From assembly GCF_001570605.1 (NCBI RefSeq), contig NZ_BBXG01000020.1, positions 1 to 64,000 of the forward strand: a DNA stretch of 64,000 nt. The letters are read 5' to 3'. Of the stretch, positions 8,147-16,416 are shown in pieces. The first letter of the stretch is position 1. Each line of letters opens with the position of its first letter. The position numbers were made by a program, and so were the translations under genes. Origin of the DNA: Herbidospora cretacea. Lineage in GTDB: Bacteria; Actinomycetota; Actinomycetes; Streptosporangiales; Streptosporangiaceae. The notes beneath the pieces were generated by a model, which saw only the letters and a list, made by a program, of their open reading frames with translations, was not told the origin of the DNA and did no database searches.

Positions 8147-8455
8147 GTGGGCATCCGGGACATCATCGAGGGCAAGAGGCAGTGGCGGGCGCACCTGGCA
8201 CGGGTGAAGGAGCTCCCGCCGGACTACCAGATCGTCTACAAGGAGATCCAGAAGTACTACTTCAAGGTCGGGCCGGTCGACCTGCTCGACGGGAGCCTGC
8301 TCACGGGCATCCTCGACTTCTTCGAGGAGGGGGTCGCGGCGGGCAAGGGCGTGCTGGAACTCGTCGGCGACGACGTCGCCGCCTTCTGCGACGATCTGAT
8401 CAAGGACTCGCGCACGTTCGCGGAGATCTACCAGGAGTCCGTCAAGGAGACGTGA
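8147..8455 (+). CDS. DUF1048 family protein, second copy
   Basis: A second DUF1048 protein of 102 residues, diverged from the first copy but with the same order of motifs: VKELPPDYQIVYKEIQKYYF, then FFEEGVAAGKGVLELVGDDV and AAFCDDL. GTG at 8147 follows the previous stop by one base. It ends 2 bp before the convergent SDR gene. Two unequal copies in one operon suggest hetero-oligomers or separate partners, but this is inference. Confidence 0.85.
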   Translation: MGIRDIIEGKRQWRAHLARVKELPPDYQIVYKEIQKYYFKVGPVDLLDGSLLTGILDFFEEGVAAGKGVLELVGDDVAAFCDDLIKDSRTFAEIYQESVKET

Positions 8456-8457
8456 GG

Positions 8458-9273
8458 TCAGCCCGCCGCCCTGCGGCTGAGGTGCTCCCAGGCGCGATAC
8501 TCCCCCATCCGGGCTCCGAGGCTCTGCTGGACGATGTCGAACGACGCGCCGCCCACGATGAGCCGCCGCGGCGGGTCGGGCAGATCCACGAGTTCCATGA
8601 TGACCGGGGCCGCGGTGGCGGGGGCGGGTCCGGCCTCCTCGCCCCACATCTCGATCAGCTGGTCGCGGAGTTTTTGGTAGTTAGGGTCGGGGGTGGTCGC
8701 GGTGGTGCCGGTGGTGAACAGGCCGGTGTCGTAGCCGCCCATCTGGACGATGGTGAGCTTGACGCCGAACTGCTCGGCCTCCATCGCCACGGCGTCGGAG
8801 ATCGAGTCGAGGGCCGACTTGCCGGCCGCGTACAGACCGACCATCGGGAATCCCCCGCCGGTGCCCATGGTCGTGATCTGCAGGATCCGGCCCGAGCCCT
8901 GATCGCGCAGGTGCGGGAGCACCGCCTGGGTGACCCAGAGCGCGCCGAAGACGTTGACGTCGAAATGGGCTCTGATCTGCTCCTCGGTCGCCTCCTCCAC
9001 CATGCCGAGCAGCAGGGCGCCGGCGTTGTTGACCACGACGTCGAGCCGGCCGAAGGCCGCCACCGCCTTGCCGACGGTCGCGAACACGGCGGCGCGGTCG
9101 GTCACGTCGAGCGGCAGGCGGACCAGGTCGGCGGGGTGCCGCCCGGCGAGGTCGTCGAGCGGTTCGAGGTTGCGGGCGACCGCGACGACGCGGTCTCCGG
9201 CGTCGAGGGCCGCCTCGGTGAACGCGCGGCCGAGGCCTCGGGACGCACCGGTGATGAACCATACGCGGGTCAC
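8458..9273 (-). CDS. Short-chain dehydrogenase/reductase
   Basis: A 271-residue classical SDR. The NAD(P)-binding motif is VWFITGASRGLGRAFTEAAL, followed by VVNNAGALLLGMVEEA and the catalytic Tyr-Lys in LYAAGKSALD. GTG at 9273 is chosen because AGAAGGAA sits just upstream; the frame continues through the operator region, which is unlikely to be translated. It is divergent from a TetR gene with two matching operators between them, so it is the probable target. The substrate cannot be read from sequence. Confidence 0.9.
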   Translation of the reverse strand: MTRVWFITGASRGLGRAFTEAALDAGDRVVAVARNLEPLDDLAGRHPADLVRLPLDVTDRAAVFATVGKAVAAFGRLDVVVNNAGALLLGMVEEATEEQIRAHFDVNVFGALWVTQAVLPHLRDQGSGRILQITTMGTGGGFPMVGLYAAGKSALDSISDAVAMEAEQFGVKLTIVQMGGYDTGLFTTGTTATTPDPNYQKLRDQLIEMWGEEAGPAPATAAPVIMELVDLPDPPRRLIVGGASFDIVQQSLGARMGEYRAWEHLSRRAAG

Positions 9274-9301
9274 GGGGTTCCTTCTCTCTGGGATACAGGC
9301 A

Positions 9302-9345
9302 AGACGGTACGTCTCGTTTCGCAGGATTGTCAAGACGCAACGTCT
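9302..9345. promoter_or_regulatory. Twin operators between SDR and TetR genes
   Basis: AGACGGTACGTCT (9302-9314) and AGACGCAACGTCT (9333-9345) are two copies of an AGACG-N3-CGTCT palindrome. They are 31 bp apart, about three helical turns, so two dimers could bind the same DNA face. Both sit in the 101-bp divergent promoter. Confidence 0.75.
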
Positions 9346-9374
9346 CGTCTCAGACACGTGGTAGGGTCCGGGGC

Positions 9375-9986
9375 ATGGTGAAGCAGCCCGATCCCGCCCG
9401 TCGCAGCGAGCGCTCGCGGCAGGCCATCCTCACCGCGGCGCGCGAGCTGATCCCCGAGGTGGGCTACGCCAAGCTGACCATCGAGGCCATCGCGGCGCGG
9501 GCCGGCGTGGGCAAGCAGACCATCTACCGCTGGTGGCCCTCCAAGGGCGCGGTGATCTTCGACGCATTCCTCGCGCTGAGCGAGGCCGGGCCCGAGCAGG
9601 ACATGGCGCTGCCCGACACCGGCGACCTGGAGGCCGATCTCAAGCAGGTGATGCGGGCGACGGCGGCCGAGTTCGCCGACCCCGTGTTCGAGGGGCCGAT
9701 CCGCGCGCTCAACATGGAGATCATCGAGAACCCCGGCCTGGCCGCCCAATATCGCGAGAAGCTGGCGGGGCCGCTCGACGAGGCGAAGAAGGAGCGGCTG
9801 CGCAGCGCGCAGCGGGCCGGGCAGCTCGCGGCCGACGCCGACCTCGATCTCGCGCTGGAGTTGCTCTACGCGCCCCTCTACCAGCGGTGGCTGCTCCGCT
9901 CCGGCCCGCTGACCTCGGACTACGCCGACAGCCTGGTCGACGCCTTCCTCAGGGCGATGGGTAAGAATTCCGTGACCCCTTGTTGA
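9375..9986 (+). CDS. TetR-family transcriptional regulator
   Basis: A 203-residue TetR protein. The DNA-binding part is AILTAARELIPEVGYAKLTI then VGKQTIYRWWPSKGAVIFDA, where the YRWWPSK turn is typical of the TetR_C_11 subgroup. ATG at 9375 is only about 30 bp from the second operator; there is no strong ribosome site. It probably represses itself and the divergent SDR gene. It ends 25 bp before a secreted 5'-nucleotidase gene with its own start. Confidence 0.92.
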   Translation: MVKQPDPARRSERSRQAILTAARELIPEVGYAKLTIEAIAARAGVGKQTIYRWWPSKGAVIFDAFLALSEAGPEQDMALPDTGDLEADLKQVMRATAAEFADPVFEGPIRALNMEIIENPGLAAQYREKLAGPLDEAKKERLRSAQRAGQLAADADLDLALELLYAPLYQRWLLRSGPLTSDYADSLVDAFLRAMGKNSVTPC

Positions 9987-10011
9987 CGCGGCTTCACTAG
10001 CGTCACCGGCC

Positions 10012-11778
10012 ATGTCCTCCTTAACGTCTCGGGCCCTCGCCGCGGTCACCCTCGCCGCGGTCGCCCTGGCACCCGCCGTCCCGGCGAACGCCGACCTCGA
10101 TCGTGAGGTCAAGGTCACGGTCATGGCCAGTTCCGACATCCACGGAAACGCGCTGAACTGGGACTACTTCAAGAACGCCGAGTACGACGACAGCGCCCAC
10201 AACGACGTCGGCCTGGCCAAGATCTCCACCCTGGTCAACCAGATCCGCGCGGATCGCGGGGAAGACCACACCCTGCTCTTCGACTCCGGGGACACCATCC
10301 AGGGCACGCCGCTGGCCTACTACTACGCCAAGGTCGAGCCGATCACCGAGTCCCGTGAGACCCACCCCATCGCCAAGGCCATGAACGCCATCGGCTACGA
10401 CGCCGTCACGCTGGGGAACCACGAGTTCAACTACGGCATCCCGCTGCTGGCCAAATGGGTCAAGCAGATGAAGGCGCCGGTGCTGGCCGCCAACGCGGTG
10501 TCGGCGAAGAACGGCAAGCCCGCCTACGAGCCCTACATCATCAAGACGATGAAGGTCCGGGGCGAGGAGAGCCCGATCAAGGTCGGCGTCCTCGGCCTGA
10601 CCAATCCGGGCAGCGCCATCTGGGACAAGGCCAACGTCGAGGGCCGGCTAGAGTTCCTCGACCTGGTCGAGACGGCCAGGAAGTATGTCCCGATCATGCG
10701 CAACAAGGGCGCCGACGTCGTGCTCGTCACGGCGCACGCCGGTGACAACGGGCTGTCGTCCTACGGCACGGAGCTGCCGGTCGAGAACGCCTCCGCGCTG
10801 GTCGCCGAGCAGGTGCCGGGCATCGACGCCGTCCTGTTCGGGCACGCCCACAACGACGTGCCGCAGCGGTTCGTCACCAACATCGCCACCGGCAAGCAGG
10901 TGCTGCTGACCGAGCCGGGACGCTGGGGCCAGCGGCTGTCGGTCGTCGACTTCACCCTCACCAAGAAGCGGCGGACGTGGGAGGTCACCGCGAAGTCCTC
11001 GACCACGCTGAACGCCAACACCGTCGCCGAGGACCCGAAGATCGTCGAGCTCATGAAGGAGCAGCACGACACCACGGTCGGCTACGTCAACCAGGTCGTC
11101 GCGCAGTCGAAGGAGCAGCTCTCGGCGGCGGAGTCCCCCTACAAGGACACCCCGATCCTCGACTACATCCAGAAGGTGCAGACCGACGTCGTCACCCAGG
11201 CCGTGGCGGGCACTCCCGACGCCGGTCTGCCGGTGCTGTCGATCGCGGCGCCGTTCAGCCGGAGCGCGGTCTTCCCGGCCGGCCCGGTGAGCGTGCGGGA
11301 CATGGCCGGTCTGTACGTCTACGACAACACCCTGCTCGGCATCAAGCTGACCGGGGCCCAGGTCAAGGACTTCCTGGAGTACTCCGCCAAGTACTTCGCC
11401 CAGGTCGCGCCGGACGCGCCGATCAACCTCGGCACCCTCACCAACGCGAGCGGGACGCCCGACTACAACTACGACCAGCTCTCCGGCGTCGACTACGACG
11501 TCGACATCTCCCAGCCGGTCGGGTCGCGCATCGTCGGCCTCAGCTTCAACGGCGCCCCGGTCACGGCCGGCCAGCAGTTCGTGGTGGCCATCAACAACTA
11601 CCGCCAGTCGGGCGGCGGCGGCTTCCCGCACGTCACGACCGCTCCGGTGGTCTACAACGGGCAGGTGGAGATCCGCCAGGCGCTGATCGACGCCGCCACC
11701 GCCTCGGGCACCATCGACCCGGCGACCTTCGCCGACGTCAACTGGAGGCTCGTGCGCGCGGGCGTGCCGGTCTTCTAG
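10012..11778 (+). CDS. Secreted 5'-nucleotidase / cyclic-nucleotide phosphodiesterase family
   Basis: A 588-residue exported enzyme of the UshA/CpdB family, which hydrolyses nucleotides outside the cell to recover nucleoside and phosphate. A signal peptide (ALAAVTLAAVALAPAVPANA) precedes the metallophosphoesterase domain. Metal ligands are in ASSDIHGNALNW, FDSGDTIQG, GNHEFNYG, TAHAGDNG and FGHAHND. The C-terminal substrate domain has INNYRQSGGGGFP. There is no LPXTG or other wall anchor, so it is likely released. A strong hairpin follows the stop. Confidence 0.93.
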   Translation: MSSLTSRALAAVTLAAVALAPAVPANADLDREVKVTVMASSDIHGNALNWDYFKNAEYDDSAHNDVGLAKISTLVNQIRADRGEDHTLLFDSGDTIQGTPLAYYYAKVEPITESRETHPIAKAMNAIGYDAVTLGNHEFNYGIPLLAKWVKQMKAPVLAANAVSAKNGKPAYEPYIIKTMKVRGEESPIKVGVLGLTNPGSAIWDKANVEGRLEFLDLVETARKYVPIMRNKGADVVLVTAHAGDNGLSSYGTELPVENASALVAEQVPGIDAVLFGHAHNDVPQRFVTNIATGKQVLLTEPGRWGQRLSVVDFTLTKKRRTWEVTAKSSTTLNANTVAEDPKIVELMKEQHDTTVGYVNQVVAQSKEQLSAAESPYKDTPILDYIQKVQTDVVTQAVAGTPDAGLPVLSIAAPFSRSAVFPAGPVSVRDMAGLYVYDNTLLGIKLTGAQVKDFLEYSAKYFAQVAPDAPINLGTLTNASGTPDYNYDQLSGVDYDVDISQPVGSRIVGLSFNGAPVTAGQQFVVAINNYRQSGGGGFPHVTTAPVVYNGQVEIRQALIDAATASGTIDPATFADVNWRLVRAGVPVF

Positions 11779-11791
11779 GACCGGCTCCTTC

Positions 11792-11821
11792 GGCGGCATC
11801 GTGCGCGAGCACGGTGCCGCC
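11792..11821 (+). terminator. Hairpin after the 5'-nucleotidase gene
   Basis: GGCGGCATCGTGC (11792-11804) pairs with GCACGGTGCCGCC (11809-11821) over a GCGA loop, with one mismatch. It lies 14 bp after the stop. There is no clear T-tract, which is common for actinomycete terminators. Confidence 0.7.
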
Positions 11822-11833
11822 GTCGTCGTAGCG

Positions 11834-11915
11834 GGGGACATAACACGGGGACATAACACGGGGCTTGAAGATCCTTGACATGTGCCGTTATTTGTTAGGA
11901 AACTTTCTTAAGAAA
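11834..11915 (+). promoter_or_regulatory. Promoter and operator-like palindromes for the ThuA-lectin gene
   Basis: A direct 14-bp repeat with GGGGACATAACACG occurs at about 11834-11862. TTGACA lies at 11875-11880. It is followed by the overlapping palindromes TTAGGAAACTTTCTTAA (11895-11911, one mismatch) and TTTCTTAAGAAA (11904-11915, perfect). This kind of AT-rich palindrome is common before secreted carbohydrate-acting genes in actinomycetes; which repressor binds is not known. Confidence 0.55.
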
Positions 11916-11942
11916 AGACGCACCCCCCAAGGGCAGGTACTC

Positions 11943-13193
11943 GTGAAACGTCTGTTCTCCGCCTTACTCGGCCTCGTCCTGATCGCCGTCCTCAGTCCGC
12001 CCGCGCACGCCGCGCCGTTCAAGGTCCTCGCCTTCTACAACGGCACCTGGGACGCCGCGCACATCGACTTCACCAAGGAGGCCAAGGAGTGGTTCCCGGC
12101 GGCGGGGGCCCAGAACGGCTTCACCTGGGAGGCGACCACCGACTGGTCGCGGCTGAGCTCGTCGACGATCTCCCAGTACAAGGTGGTCATGTTCCTCGAC
12201 GACGCCCCGCCTGCCAGTCAGCGGGCGGCGTTCCAGACGTACATGAACAACGGCGGGGCGTGGATGGGGTTCCATGTGAGCGCCTGGACCAACGACCCCA
12301 ACTCCTGGAGCTGGTACTACAACACGTTCCTCGGGTCGGGGGCGTTCGCCACGAACACATGGGGGCCGACGGCCGAGACGCTGAAGATCGAGAACCGGAA
12401 CCACCCGTCGACCGCCGGGCTGCCCGCCACGGTCCAGTCGTCGGTCAGCGAGTGGTACTCGTGGAGCCGGGACCTGCGGCAGAACCCCGCCATCAACATC
12501 CTGGCCTCGATCGACACCTCCAGCTTCCCGGTCGGCACCGACCCCAACCAGCAGTGGCGCAGCGGGTTCTACCCGATCATGTGGACGAACACGAACTACA
12601 AGATGCTCTACACGAACTTCGGCCACAACGGGATGAACTACTCGACCAACACCCGCACCTCGTCGACGTTCGCCAGCGCCCAGCAGAACCAGTGGCTCAT
12701 CCAGGGCATCCGCTGGCTCGCCGGTGAGGGCTCCACCCCGCCGCAGACCGGCCCCATCTCCCCCACGACCTGGTATTCGGTCGTGAACGAGAACAGCGCC
12801 AAGTGCCTCGACGCCCGCGCCGCCGGGACGGTCAGCGGAACGGCGATCCAGCAGTACACCTGCAACGCGACCAACGCCCAGCAGTACCAGTTCGTCCCGA
12901 CCAGCGGGGGTTACGTCCGGATCAACAACCGGGGCAACTCCGCCCAGGCCCTGGACGTCACCAACGTGTCGACGGCCGACAACGCGCCCATCCAGACCTG
13001 GACCTACGGCGGCGGCAACAACCAGCAGTGGCTGCCGGTCTCCGAGGGCGACGGCTACTACCACCTGGTCAACCGCAACAGCGGGAAGTGCCTGGACGTC
13101 CCGGCGGCCTCGCTGGCCAACTCGGTGCAGCTGGTGCAGTACACCTGCAACGGCACGGCGGCGCAGTCGTTCCGCCTGGTGGCGCAGAGCTAA
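11943..13193 (+). CDS. Secreted ThuA-domain protein with ricin-type lectin domain
   Basis: A 416-residue exported protein. GTG at 11943 follows AAGGGCAGG and opens a signal peptide (FSALLGLVLIAVLSPPAHAA). Residues ~25-270 form a ThuA-like domain (VLAFYNGTWDAAHIDF, MFLDDAPPASQRAAFQTYM, WMGFHVSAW), a glutamine-amidotransferase-like fold linked to trehalose or glycan use. Residues ~280-415 form a ricin-B/CBM13 lectin with NENSAKCLDARAAG and NRNSGKCLDVPAAS. The reaction is not established. The operator-like palindromes upstream suggest control by sugar supply. Confidence 0.88.
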   Translation: MKRLFSALLGLVLIAVLSPPAHAAPFKVLAFYNGTWDAAHIDFTKEAKEWFPAAGAQNGFTWEATTDWSRLSSSTISQYKVVMFLDDAPPASQRAAFQTYMNNGGAWMGFHVSAWTNDPNSWSWYYNTFLGSGAFATNTWGPTAETLKIENRNHPSTAGLPATVQSSVSEWYSWSRDLRQNPAINILASIDTSSFPVGTDPNQQWRSGFYPIMWTNTNYKMLYTNFGHNGMNYSTNTRTSSTFASAQQNQWLIQGIRWLAGEGSTPPQTGPISPTTWYSVVNENSAKCLDARAAGTVSGTAIQQYTCNATNAQQYQFVPTSGGYVRINNRGNSAQALDVTNVSTADNAPIQTWTYGGGNNQQWLPVSEGDGYYHLVNRNSGKCLDVPAASLANSVQLVQYTCNGTAAQSFRLVAQS

Positions 13194-13308
13194 GAAGGGT
13201 GATTCGGGTCCGGTTGGTCATATATCGCCACATCTCGTGATCAACCGGGCTTGCCTCGGCGACAAGTGGGCAGGGGAAGGGTCCGCATCGCTCAGAGGGG
13301 AGACCGAC

Positions 13309-13851
13309 ATGCTCGAAGGCAAGACCATCGCCTTCCTCGTGGCACCCGCAGGCGTCGAGCAGGTGGAACTCACCGAACCCTGGAAGGCCGTCGAGGACGC
13401 GGGCGGCACGCCCAAGCTGATCTCCACGAAGGAAGGGGAGATCCAGGCGTTCGACCACCTCGACCGGGCCGACAGGTTCCCGATCGACGCGACCGTCGGC
13501 CAGGCCGAGGCGGCCGAGTTCGACGGGCTGGTGCTGCCCGGCGGGGTCGCCAACCCCGACTACCTGCGGATGAATCCGAAGGCGGTCCGGTTCGTCCGGG
13601 ACTTCTTCGACATGGGGAAGCCGGTCGCGGCGATCTGCCACGCGCCGTGGACGCTGATCGAGGCCGACGTGGTCCGGGACCGCACGATGACCTCCTGGCC
13701 GAGCCTCCAGACCGACCTGCGCAACGCGGGCGCGATCTGGCAGGACAGGGACGTCGTGGTCTGCACGGAAGGTCCGTCGACCCTGGTCACCAGCAGGATG
13801 CCGGATGACCTGAAGGCCTTCTGCGAGGCCACGCTCGACGCCTTCGCCTGA
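13309..13851 (+). CDS. DJ-1/PfpI family protein
   Basis: A 180-residue cytoplasmic protein of the PfpI group (deglycase/peptidase-like). The catalytic elbow is PVAAICHAPWTLIEADVV with Cys110 and His111. GLVLPGGVANPDYLR is the conserved acidic and glycine region. AGAGGGGAGACCGAC supplies the ribosome site for ATG 13309; the longer upstream frame is rejected. It stands alone between two terminator-like hairpins. Relatives act in stress defence, but activity on glycated proteins is disputed in the family. Confidence 0.9.
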   Translation: MLEGKTIAFLVAPAGVEQVELTEPWKAVEDAGGTPKLISTKEGEIQAFDHLDRADRFPIDATVGQAEAAEFDGLVLPGGVANPDYLRMNPKAVRFVRDFFDMGKPVAAICHAPWTLIEADVVRDRTMTSWPSLQTDLRNAGAIWQDRDVVVCTEGPSTLVTSRMPDDLKAFCEATLDAFA

Positions 13852-13865
13852 TCTCCGGCAGGGAC

Positions 13866-13889
13866 GGGGCCCGGCCTGCGCCGGGCCCC
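13866..13889 (+). terminator. Strong hairpin after the PfpI-like gene
   Basis: GGGGCCCGGC (13866-13875) and GCCGGGCCCC (13880-13889) form a perfect 10-bp stem with a CTGC loop. It separates the PfpI-like gene from the peptide-exporter locus. Confidence 0.8.
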
Positions 13890-13937
13890 ATGTCATGGAC
13901 AAGTCGGGCCCAAGTCGGCGCTGCCACGATCTCGTGA

Positions 13938-16061
13938 GTGAACGTGAGAGTACCGGTCCGTCTCCAGTCCGGTCTGGCCGAGTGCGGGGCCGCCTGCCTG
14001 GCCATGGTGCTCAGTCACCACGGCCGGCACACCGGGGTCCGCGAGGTGTCCGAGCAGTGCGGGGTCGGCCGCGACGGCCTGTCGGCGCTGGCGATCGTCA
14101 AGGCGGCCCGCGGCTACGGGCTGACCGCGACCGCCTACAAGGCCGAGGCCATCGCCGACGCCCCCCTCCCCGCCGTGGCGCACTGGCGGCGCAACCACTT
14201 CGTCGTGGTCGAACGGCAGACCGCCCGGCACGTCGACGTCGTCGACCCCGCGATGGGCCGCCGCAGGCTGACCAGGGACGAGTTCGCCGAGGGCTACTCG
14301 GGGGTGCTGCTCACCTTCACCCCGGCCGAGACATTCCAGCCGCGCGGGCGGGCCAGAAGGACATGGGTGGGGCCGCTCGCCAGAACCGCCCTGCAGAAGG
14401 GCCTGGTCGCCCGGATCCTGCTGGCGTCGCTGATCCTCCAGGTCGTCGGGCTGGGCGTGCAGACGTTCTCGGGGATCCTCATCGACGGGGTGCTGCCGGG
14501 CAGGGACGTCTCGCTGCTGGGCCTGCTCGGGGTGGCGCTGGCGGTGGCCGGAATCGTGCATCTCGGGCTGACGTATCTGCGCGCGGCGACCGTGCTCAAG
14601 CTGCGGCTGCGAGCCGACCGGCTGCTGACGACCGAGGTGGTCGGGCATCTGTTCCGGCTCCCCTACCGCTATTTCGCCACGCGCGGCGCGGGGGACCTGG
14701 CCCAGCGCAGCGCGAGCGTGAGCCGGTTGCGGCAGCTCATCTCCGGGCCGATCACCACGGCGCTGCTCGACGGACCGCTCGCGGTCGGCTACGTGACCAT
14801 CGTGCTGATCTCCTCGCCGCCGCTGGGGCTGTGCCTGCTGGGGCTGGCGTCGGTGCAGGCCGTCCTGCTGCTGACGACGCGCCGGAAGCGGGCCGACCTG
14901 AACCTGGCGGCGCTGTCGGCGCAGGTCCAGACGCAGGGGCAGCTCATCGAGGCGATCAAGGGCGTGGAGATCCTCAAGGCCGGGGCCATCGAGGACGCCG
15001 CGCTGAGCCGCTGGTCACGGCTGTTCATGGACCAGCTCAAGGCCGACGGGCAGCACGGCCGGACCGAGAACCTGGTCACCTCGGTGCTGGAGAGCATGCG
15101 CCTGCTCGCCCCGGCGGCGCTGCTGTGGACGGGCGGCTGGCAGGTCCTCGACGGCCGCCCCCTCGGCCAGACACTGACGCTGGTCGCGCTGGCCGGGGCG
15201 GCGCTGGCGCCGATCACGTCGCTGGTGGCGACGGTCCGGACGCTCCAGGAGGCGGGCACCCACCTGGAGCGGCTGGCCGACATCCTGGAGTTCACCCCCG
15301 AGCCGTACGGAGAGGTGAAGGTCGGCCACCTGCGCGGCCAGATCGAGCTCAGCGACGTGTCGTTCCGGCACGCCCCCAACGCGCCCTGGATCCTGTGGCG
15401 GATCTCGCTGACCGTCGGCCGGGGCCAGAAGGTCGCCCTGGTGGGCGGGAGCGGCTCGGGCAAGAGCACCCTGGCCAGGATCATGGTGGGCCTGTACGAA
15501 CCCACCTTCGGCGCCGTCAGCTACGACTCGGTCCGGATGGAGGCGCTCCAGCGCTCGTCGCTGCGGCGCCACTTCGGGGTGGTCACCCAGGAGGCCCACC
15601 TGTTCACCGGCACCATCAGGGAGAACATCTCCCTCGGCCGCCCCGGCGCGACGCCCCGCGAGATCGTCGAGGCGGCGAGGATCGCGTGCGTGCACGACGA
15701 GATCATGGCCATGCCGATGAACTACGAGACCAACCTGTCGGAGGGCATGGGCCTGTCGGGCGGCCAGAAACAGCGGCTGGCGCTGGCCAGGGCGGTGCTC
15801 GGGCGGCCGAAGGTGCTGCTGTTCGACGAGGCCACCAGCCACCTCGACACCGTCACCGAGGCCGCCATCGAACGCAATCTCGCCGCGCTGACCCAGACCC
15901 GCATCGTGATCGCCCACCGGCTGAGCACGGTCCGCGACGCCGACCTGATCGTCGTCATCGACGACGGCCGGGTGGTCGAACAGGGCACCCACGACGAGCT
16001 GCTGGACCTCGGCGGGCACTACACCCGGCTGGTGGCGCACCAAGAGAAGGCCCTGCCGTGA
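13938..16061 (+). CDS. Peptidase-containing ABC exporter (C39 peptidase, double-glycine type)
   Basis: A 707-residue exporter that cleaves double-glycine leaders and exports the mature peptide. Residues 1-135 are a C39 peptidase with Gln10, Cys16 (GLAECGAACLAMVL), His87 (NHFVVVE) and Asp103 (VVDPAMG) all present. Residues ~150-440 are the membrane domain. The ATPase domain has Walker A GGSGSGKST, Q-loop VVTQEAHLFTGTIRENI, signature LSGGQKQRLALARA, Walker B VLLFDEATSHLD and H-loop VIAHRLST. GTG at 13938 is the start. Two double-glycine peptides lie directly downstream and are the obvious substrates. No HlyD-type partner is seen. Confidence 0.95.
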   Translation: MNVRVPVRLQSGLAECGAACLAMVLSHHGRHTGVREVSEQCGVGRDGLSALAIVKAARGYGLTATAYKAEAIADAPLPAVAHWRRNHFVVVERQTARHVDVVDPAMGRRRLTRDEFAEGYSGVLLTFTPAETFQPRGRARRTWVGPLARTALQKGLVARILLASLILQVVGLGVQTFSGILIDGVLPGRDVSLLGLLGVALAVAGIVHLGLTYLRAATVLKLRLRADRLLTTEVVGHLFRLPYRYFATRGAGDLAQRSASVSRLRQLISGPITTALLDGPLAVGYVTIVLISSPPLGLCLLGLASVQAVLLLTTRRKRADLNLAALSAQVQTQGQLIEAIKGVEILKAGAIEDAALSRWSRLFMDQLKADGQHGRTENLVTSVLESMRLLAPAALLWTGGWQVLDGRPLGQTLTLVALAGAALAPITSLVATVRTLQEAGTHLERLADILEFTPEPYGEVKVGHLRGQIELSDVSFRHAPNAPWILWRISLTVGRGQKVALVGGSGSGKSTLARIMVGLYEPTFGAVSYDSVRMEALQRSSLRRHFGVVTQEAHLFTGTIRENISLGRPGATPREIVEAARIACVHDEIMAMPMNYETNLSEGMGLSGGQKQRLALARAVLGRPKVLLFDEATSHLDTVTEAAIERNLAALTQTRIVIAHRLSTVRDADLIVVIDDGRVVEQGTHDELLDLGGHYTRLVAHQEKALP

Positions 16062-16074
16062 CGGGGGCCGACTT

Positions 16075-16108
16075 GTACGCGGCTGGGATCTCGGCCCGAG
16101 CCGCGTAC
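16075..16108 (+). terminator. Stem-loop between exporter and first peptide gene
   Basis: GTACGCGGCT (16075-16084) and AGCCGCGTAC (16099-16108) form a perfect 10-bp stem around a 14-base loop. It lies 13 bp after the exporter stop. It could be a partial terminator or a processing site that uncouples peptide from exporter expression. Confidence 0.6.
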
Positions 16109-16165
16109 CAGAGGCTGCTGGAAGTCTTCGGAGCGCAAGATTCACGCACGACGAAAGGAATCGCC

Positions 16166-16297
16166 ATGAGCGACTTCGAGACCACCGCGCAGCGGCTCGA
16201 CGACACCGACCTCGCCGAAGTCACGGGCGGCATGTGGGCGAACTACGACTGGATGAACTACGACTGGCGCGACGCCGTCATGATGGCCCTGCCGTAA
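16166..16297 (+). CDS. Double-glycine leader peptide 1, NYDW-type (unrecognised family)
   Basis: A 43-residue peptide with ATG at 16166 after GAAAGGAA. The leader MSDFETTAQRLDDTDLAEVT ends in GG at residues 21-22, matching the double-glycine processing pattern. The predicted mature part is 21 residues and contains MWANYDWMNYDWRDAV, in which NYDW occurs twice. It has no Cys, Ser or Thr, so lanthionine or thiazole rings are excluded, and its net charge is about -2. It is the probable substrate of the exporter just upstream. I do not recognise this family; bacteriocin, pheromone or substrate of a distant aromatic-crosslinking enzyme are all open. Confidence 0.85.
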   Translation: MSDFETTAQRLDDTDLAEVTGGMWANYDWMNYDWRDAVMMALP

Positions 16298-16300
16298 CCA

Positions 16301-16329
16301 CGCTCCGCTTGGAGCGGGCCGCGCGCGGC
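16301..16329 (+). terminator. Two adjacent hairpins between the peptide genes
   Basis: CGCTCC (16301-16306) pairs with GGAGCG (16311-16316). GCCGCGCGCGGC (16318-16329) is self-complementary. Together they form a GC-rich structured spacer directly after peptide gene 1. A terminator or RNA-stability element is plausible. Confidence 0.5.
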
Positions 16330-16416
16330 TTGCGAGTCAGGCACAAGTGATCGCCAAGTGGGCGCTGGGATCTTGGGTCTCGCAAGGTTCACGGAACGAG
16401 ACACAAGGGGGTTGTC

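Noticed and set aside
13895-16297. An 800-codon frame that runs through the exporter and ends with peptide 1
   Set aside because: Over the exporter it is the wrong frame with no domains. Only its last 43 codons are real and have their own ribosome site.
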